A stretch of 64,000 bases of DNA. Source: Lachnospiraceae bacterium. GTDB taxonomy: Bacteria; Bacillota; Clostridia; Lachnospirales; Lachnospiraceae. Numbering within the stretch: the first letter of the stretch is position 1; the number at the start of each line of letters is the position of its first letter. A program made the translations under genes and the position numbers. Location of the stretch: assembly GCA_014804655.1 (NCBI GenBank), contig JAAUZK010000031.1:12477-76476 (forward strand), in the 5' to 3' direction. Below are positions 58,767-64,000 of the stretch, one piece after another. The notes below the pieces were generated by a model. It was not told the DNA's origin and searched no databases. It saw nothing but the letters and a program-made list of their open reading frames with translations.

Positions 58767-59672
58767 TTATTCCTGTAAACGCTGTCCCGTCAGTTCCAGA
58801 AACACGGATTCCAGATTCGGTTCCGTGGAATGTATCGTCTCAATCTGTCTGCTTTGCAAATACTCATATAACTGCTCCGCCGCTTCCTCCGTATTCGGCA
58901 GTTCCAGATCCTTGCCGCTGTACAGTCGTATCCTCAGTCGGTTCATATGATTATATTTCCTGTTGATCTCCTGGGGTTCTCCGTACTCTACGATCTTCCC
59001 TTCATGCAGGAGCGCAACATGTTTACATAACTTCTCAGCCTCATTCATATTATGTGTTGTCAAAAAGACTGTTGTCCCCTCCTTGCACATTCCGAAGATC
59101 AGCTCATGAATATGTCCGGTCGTGGCCGGGTCCAGTCCGCTTGTAGGTTCATCCAAAAACAGAAATTCCGGTCTGTGCAAGACGGCTCTCGCCAGCATAA
59201 GTCTGCCTCTCATGCCTTTAGACAGCTTCTGCGCCGAACATTTCCTGTCTTCATACAAGCCCACCCACTTTAACACCTCACCGATCCTGTCGTGACCGAT
59301 TCGGTACAGATCGGCATACAGCCTCAGATTGTCATAACAGGACAGTCTCTCATAGAGCCCGCAGTCGTCCATCATCATGCCGATTCTCCGATAAATTGCC
59401 GGACCGGGACTTCGCATATCGCACCCCGCCAGTTCCACGCTGCCGGACGTAGGTACGAGCTGCCCCGTGATGATCTTAATAAGTGTTGTCTTGCCCGCAC
59501 CTGACGGTCCTAAGAGACCTATGATTTCTCCTTTCTTTACAGACAAGGAAATGTTTTTCAGCACTTCTTTGTCCCCGAATCGGTGGGATACATTTGCAAT
59601 CATAATCGTGTTCTGATCAAGCTGTTTATCGTCTTTTGTTTGAAACTCTTTTGTTTGAAACTGGTTTTCCAT
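58767..59672 (-). CDS. ABC transporter ATP-binding protein
   Basis: GLLGPSGAGKTTLIKIITG, LSKGMRGRLMLARAVLHRPEFLFLDEPTSGLDP. Confidence 0.93.
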   Translation of the reverse strand: MENQFQTKEFQTKDDKQLDQNTIMIANVSHRFGDKEVLKNISLSVKKGEIIGLLGPSGAGKTTLIKIITGQLVPTSGSVELAGCDMRSPGPAIYRRIGMMMDDCGLYERLSCYDNLRLYADLYRIGHDRIGEVLKWVGLYEDRKCSAQKLSKGMRGRLMLARAVLHRPEFLFLDEPTSGLDPATTGHIHELIFGMCKEGTTVFLTTHNMNEAEKLCKHVALLHEGKIVEYGEPQEINRKYNHMNRLRIRLYSGKDLELPNTEEAAEQLYEYLQSRQIETIHSTEPNLESVFLELTGQRLQE

Positions 59673-59777
59673 CTTCAAAATCCCTCTTTTTTCTCTACTT
59701 TTTCCTTTACTCTCATCCGCTTCCTGTCCTATCACTTCGGCGCTCATGATATTTGCACAGAAAGCTCATCTTTGACA

Positions 59778-60266
59778 TTAAGAATCCTCATTCCCTTTCT
59801 CCTGCTCCTTCAGCCTCGACAGTGCTTCCTCCATCCTGCGGTTCTGCGTCCGCTCCTTCAACAGTGTGAGTATAAGGCTTCCCACAAAGCACACGCCGAA
59901 GCTGACAGCAAATCCCGCCCATGCCTGCCACATGTCTGCCGGAAACCAGCCGAACACCGCCGCACATACTATGATCATCACGATCACACACAGCAGCATA
60001 CATACTGTGCGCAGCGTGACAGACATCCGCTTGATCACGCCATCCGTGAAGAAAATTGTACGAAATGCAGTAATGCAGACCGATACGCCCAGAAACTGCA
60101 GTATCGTTGCTACGGACAATCCCTCTTTGCCCAGAGAATACAGGCTCGAAACCTCCCTTGCCTCCTCTCCCACAATACTGCAGAAGATGCACAGCACTAA
60201 AATGCTAAAGCCGAATGTAATAAATACATGACCGCAATAATCAAATATCGTTCTTTTCTCTTCCAT
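59778..60266 (-). CDS. DUF3021-family membrane protein
   Basis: Four TM segments, 162 aa, next to LytTR gene. Confidence 0.75.
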   Translation of the reverse strand: MEEKRTIFDYCGHVFITFGFSILVLCIFCSIVGEEAREVSSLYSLGKEGLSVATILQFLGVSVCITAFRTIFFTDGVIKRMSVTLRTVCMLLCVIVMIIVCAAVFGWFPADMWQAWAGFAVSFGVCFVGSLILTLLKERTQNRRMEEALSRLKEQEKGNEDS

Positions 60267-60304
60267 AATATCCTGCCTCCGTCATATCCGCGATTCTGTT
60301 TCTC

Positions 60305-60748
60305 TCACTTCGCAATCCCAAGCCGTTTCTTGATCCCGTCCGCATACTGCCTTGAGGCTATGATCACTTCTCCGTTATCCAGTGTCACACGAATCCTGCG
60401 GTTAATGTCACTTCGAAGAGACCTGACGGCGCTTAACCGAACCAGACATGATTTACTCACCCGCAAGAATCCCCACGCTTCCAACTGCTCCTCCAGCTCA
60501 TACAGCTTGAGTCCCGACTCATACACACCATCTTTCGTATAGACAAAAGTCTTTCGCTCCAAGGATTCTATATAAATGACCTCTGTGACATCAAGCAGAT
60601 ACGTCTCCTCTTCCCGCGTGACGGCAAGCTGCCTTTCCGGCAGACGCAGCATGGCAAGAATTCTGGAGAGTTCCGGTGTCAGTTCTCTACAGGATATCCT
60701 GATGCAAGTCTCATCGACCTGCTCATCCACATTAATCTCTATTTTCAT
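60305..60748 (-). CDS. LytTR DNA-binding domain regulator
   Basis: YLLDVTEVIYIESLERKTFVYTKDGVYESGLKLYELEEQL...FLRVSKSCLVRLSAVRSLRSD. Confidence 0.9.
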   Translation of the reverse strand: MKIEINVDEQVDETCIRISCRELTPELSRILAMLRLPERQLAVTREEETYLLDVTEVIYIESLERKTFVYTKDGVYESGLKLYELEEQLEAWGFLRVSKSCLVRLSAVRSLRSDINRRIRVTLDNGEVIIASRQYADGIKKRLGIAK

Positions 60749-60790
60749 TTTTCTAACTATGCCCTTCTCTCAACTTGCAAGTTTGCATCC
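60749..60790 (-). promoter_or_regulatory. Recurring leader motif upstream of lytTR (divergent variant)
   Basis: Minus CGGATGCAAACTTGCAAGTTGAGAGAAGGGCATAGTTAGAAAA. Confidence 0.3.
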
Positions 60791-61043
60791 GTATGATGCC
60801 CCATATTCCTCTTGATATATTCTGACATGGGAAAACATGCTATGCAGTATGCCTCCCATATATGAGTGTCACTGTACGGATCAGGATTTTATACTGGAAA
60901 CATACCACAACACTGCTTCCCGCACAATATCCCGATACCTGTTCTGCCCGATTCCGGACATAACATGCCGTGACAGTGACATGAAAAGACTTTAATAGAT
61001 ACGATTAGAAAATTTTAATGTCGTTAACTATAAAAGAAATGAA

Positions 61044-62411
61044 TCACTGATATTCTGCAAGTGTTCCCTGTTTCACTAGCTTATATAATTCTTCTGCGGC
61101 AAGTCTCGCTTTCGCCACAATGTCGCCACTCTCTTTCGGGAAACAGTAATACTGCACCCGCGCGTCCCCGATGCTGATCACGTCGCCGATCTCATACCAG
61201 TAGAAATCGGAATACAGACTGTAGGAGGCAAGCGGTTCCTGTCGATAGTCTAATCTGCCGTCGCAGCCTGTCAGCTGGAAGCCTTCTGCCGAATGGCTGA
61301 GTACCCCTTCCCCTACCTGATAGATTCTATCCGTATTAACCATCATATAGATCGTAACAGGCACATCCATCCGATAATTTCCTGAAAGAATCTCCTGTCT
61401 GACACACTCCCGCTCCCAATGGTACCAGTCGGGAATATGGGTGAAATCAGGGGATTCCTGATTCTCTTTTTCTCTGCTCTCTGTTTCTAAGGCGTGCAGA
61501 TATCCGTACTCCGTCAGTTCATACGCCTTTCCGCATAGTTTACATAATATTTTTGTCCCCTGCCCCAGCATCTGTCCTTCCGCCTTACACCGGGGACACT
61601 TGTACAGCATCCGATTAAGTCCGTCCGCACGAAACGGCTCTTTGATCCTGATCTCATTCTCCTGCTGCCAACGGAAATAATCGAAGGTAAACTTCTCCTG
61701 TAAGATATCGTTCAGCTCCTGCTGGGATTTCTCTGCAATCTCTTTAGCGGAAAGCAGATATTCCACATCGGCGGATATCCTGACCTTGCGAAGCTGCAGA
61801 TTATTGTACAACGGATCTCTCGCAAAAGCACCGTGGGTTCTGATCATGACAACCGGGACCTTCAATATCTTAAGGCATTTTCCGAGGCTGTCCGGCAAAG
61901 GTGTCTGGGTTCCATCGAAGCTGTAGCTCGCCTCCGGAAACATAAGAATGGAACTTTTCAATTCTTTGGTCGCATAGACCATATCCCGTACCAGCGTCAC
62001 ATCCGTCATGAATTTTCTCGTCGGAATACAGCCGATCTGCCGCATCAGCCACCTTTTTCCCACAAAGCCGTCGGCAGTGCATATGATATGAAACGGTCTG
62101 GTGCACATAAGCCGCGCCGCGATCTTTAAGTCAATAAAGCTGGAATGATTCATCAACACGAGACACGGTTCACCCTTTTCCAGTTTCTCCATGCCGATCA
62201 TCCGATATGTAAACCGGGTCATCCACAGATCCCATATGGACAACAAAAGCAGCACTACCCGAAAGAGCAGCCGCTGCTTGATTGGTTTCTGATGTATCGT
62301 AACCGGAAGCGCAAGCACTTCCTCATAGCTCATCTTAGCAGTTTTAATCTTCAATCTTTTCTCCCCTTTGTCCTCTATCCCTTCAGATATATTATATACA
62401 GCTGCTTCCAT
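61044..62411 (-). CDS. PlsC-like acyltransferase with C-terminal zinc-ribbon-like region
   Basis: CLVLMNHSSFIDLK (HX4D), LMFPEASYSFDGT; CPRCKAEG...CKLCGKAYEL. True start may lie downstream. Confidence 0.85.
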   Translation of the reverse strand: MEAAVYNISEGIEDKGEKRLKIKTAKMSYEEVLALPVTIHQKPIKQRLLFRVVLLLLSIWDLWMTRFTYRMIGMEKLEKGEPCLVLMNHSSFIDLKIAARLMCTRPFHIICTADGFVGKRWLMRQIGCIPTRKFMTDVTLVRDMVYATKELKSSILMFPEASYSFDGTQTPLPDSLGKCLKILKVPVVMIRTHGAFARDPLYNNLQLRKVRISADVEYLLSAKEIAEKSQQELNDILQEKFTFDYFRWQQENEIRIKEPFRADGLNRMLYKCPRCKAEGQMLGQGTKILCKLCGKAYELTEYGYLHALETESREKENQESPDFTHIPDWYHWERECVRQEILSGNYRMDVPVTIYMMVNTDRIYQVGEGVLSHSAEGFQLTGCDGRLDYRQEPLASYSLYSDFYWYEIGDVISIGDARVQYYCFPKESGDIVAKARLAAEELYKLVKQGTLAEYQ

Positions 62412-62495
62412 GCTGTATGATATCTTCTGAACATTATCATCGGTAACTGTTTCGCCTGTATGAATCTCCTGTACGGACTTTATAAGTTTAGTATA

Positions 62496-63269
62496 CTATA
62501 GCAGAGGGCCATACGGCAATATCCTATCCCCCACCAGGTCCTTCACCACTTCCCCCGCAATGATCAGTCCCGCGACGGACGGCACGAACGCGATACTGCC
62601 CGGCGTACTTCTCCTGCCTGTCGCAGCCTGTCCGTTTTCCGCATCTGTTTCCTCCGCCGTCTCTTTCTCCTGCCCGATCGGTTTCATAGGCTCTTCTTCC
62701 GAATATACCACTTTCAGATGTTCCACATTTCTTTTTTTCAATTCCCTGCGCATCACCTTGGCAAGGGGACACACTTTCGTCTCGTATATGTCAGCCACGC
62801 GAAAAGCGCTCGCATCAAGCTTGTTCCCGGCTCCCATGCTGCTGATGATCGGAACATTCTTCTCCTGTGACCGCAATACCAGTTCGATCTTAGCGGTCAC
62901 GGTGTCCACCGCATCCACCACATAGTCATATTCCTCAAAAGGAAACTGATCCGCATTTTCCGGCAGGAAGAAGCACTGATGAATCCGCACGCGTGCATTC
63001 GGGTTAATATCCAGAATCCGCTCTTTCATCACCTCTGTCTTGTGTCTGCCTACTGTCTTATGGGTGGCAATGATCTGTCGGTTCAGATTGGAAAGACAGA
63101 CCGTATCGTTGTCGATCAGATCAAGCGCGCCCACACCGCTACGCGAGAGCGCTTCGCATACATAACCGCCCACGCCGCCCACGCCGAACACCGCCACACG
63201 CGCACGCGCCAGTCTGTCCATTGCGTCGCCGCCGATCAGCATTTCCGTTCTGGAAAATTGTTCCGTCAT
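62496..63269 (-). CDS. tcdA: tRNA threonylcarbamoyladenosine dehydratase (ThiF-like)
   Basis: VAVFGVGGVGGYVCEALSRSGVGALDLIDNDTVCLSNLNRQI; YVVDAVDTVTAKIELV. Confidence 0.92.
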   Translation of the reverse strand: MTEQFSRTEMLIGGDAMDRLARARVAVFGVGGVGGYVCEALSRSGVGALDLIDNDTVCLSNLNRQIIATHKTVGRHKTEVMKERILDINPNARVRIHQCFFLPENADQFPFEEYDYVVDAVDTVTAKIELVLRSQEKNVPIISSMGAGNKLDASAFRVADIYETKVCPLAKVMRRELKKRNVEHLKVVYSEEEPMKPIGQEKETAEETDAENGQAATGRRSTPGSIAFVPSVAGLIIAGEVVKDLVGDRILPYGPLL

Positions 63270-63320
63270 AATAATAACCATGCCTTTCCGTAGCCTGTGA
63301 ATTTGAACCACAGGCACAAT
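63270..63320 (-). promoter_or_regulatory. Recurring leader hairpin motif upstream of tcdA
   Basis: Minus AATTGTGCCTGTGGTTCAAATTCACAGGCTACGGAAAGGCATGGTTATTATT. Confidence 0.45.
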
Positions 63321-63444
63321 TTAATGCTTACTGCCCTTATTGTACCGCATTTCTCACTCACAGACAACGAATCCTTCCACCAACCCTATCAGTTGTTGTA
63401 TATTCATTTCCACAGTTTCTCTTCCCTCCCACACCACAGCCTAA

Positions 63445-63581
63445 GCGCAGAGGGAAGTTAATATCTGAAGGAACCCCTCAAAAAGCGTCGGCACTTGACG
63501 AGGTATTTCACGAGTCTAGTGTCCGCTACGCTTTTTGCGGAGCGAGAGCGCGGTGACGCAGATATTAACTTTCCTCTGCGC
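63445..63581. repeat. Palindromic intergenic element, copy B
   Basis: Ends GCGCAGAGGgAAGTTAATATCT / AGATATTAACTTTCCTCTGCGC; CAAAAAGCGT/ACGCTTTTTG inner stem. Confidence 0.8.
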
Positions 63582-63746
63582 GACCGGTTTTGCCGCGTGT
63601 AAAAAGCAACTTTCCTGCCGGCCTGCCGGACTGAACATCACAAAATCTTGTCAAGCCATTTAAAAGAGGTTATACTAATATAGCATCGCAATGAAAAATT
63701 GATGTAATTTTCAAACCTCAAATATATCATAAAAAGGAGACCCAAT

Positions 63747-64000
63747 ATGCAGATCACGAAAGACATTCAATACATAGGCGTAAACGATCACGATATCGAC
63801 CTCTTCGAGGGACAGTATATCGTAGAAAACGGAATGGCATACAATTCCTATGTGATCATCGACGACAAGATTGCCGTCCTCGACACGGTGGATACCCACT
63901 TCGGCGAAGAATGGCTGCAGAACCTGAAGGAAGTTCTCGGATCACGTACCCCGGACTACCTGATCATACAGCACATGGAGCCGGATCACTCCGCTAACAT
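63747..64000 (+). CDS. FprA/flavodiiron A-type flavoprotein, truncated by window end
   Basis: SD AAAGGAGA; MQITKDIQYIGVNDHDIDLFEGQYIVENGMAYNSYVIIDDK...IIQHMEPDHSAN. Confidence 0.88.
   Translation, partial: MQITKDIQYIGVNDHDIDLFEGQYIVENGMAYNSYVIIDDKIAVLDTVDTHFGEEWLQNLKEVLGSRTPDYLIIQHMEPDHSAN

Noticed and set aside
59788-60192. 134-aa minus-strand ORF inside the DUF3021 gene
   Set aside because: Alternative frame of a clear four-TM protein.

Overview
Window from an AT-moderate Firmicute chromosome; gene content suggests a gut Lachnospiraceae-like Clostridium relative (inference, not tested). Almost all genes are on the minus strand. Main blocks: (1) ~0.1-5.2 kb accessory/defence-like patch: XRE regulator, threonine-aldolase-family enzyme, HigBA-like toxin-antitoxin, SIR2-domain/TPR protein with nearly identical TPR repeats, a second truncated HigB-like fragment, HNH nuclease. 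(2) 6.9-24.0 kb complete glucuronide/glucuronate locus: uxaC, kdgK, eda, uxuB, uxuA, GH2 beta-glucuronidase, a GH94-like phosphorylase, two ABC permeases, solute-binding protein, YesN/YesM-type two-component system. (3) 24.2-26.9 kb: deleted group II intron, then an XRE - ImmA/IrrE peptidase - PIN-domain - 41-aa basic peptide module, the best candidate for an undescribed system. (4) GHKL/LytTR two-component pair and a 2316-aa multidomain pullulanase carrying a G9 tract just after its signal peptide. (5) TldE/TldD, an Opp-type peptide transporter with unusual ATPase subunits. (6) DUF5722-like and BMP-family lipoproteins, radical SAM enzyme, beta-mannosidase. (7) ABC exporter with LytTR/DUF3021 regulator, acyltransferase, TcdA, and the start of an FprA-type flavoprotein. 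Between genes I found a covarying palindromic repeat in two copies and a recurring leader motif upstream of unrelated start codons. No rRNA, tRNA or CRISPR array was recognised. All product names come from reading the translations; no database search was run.
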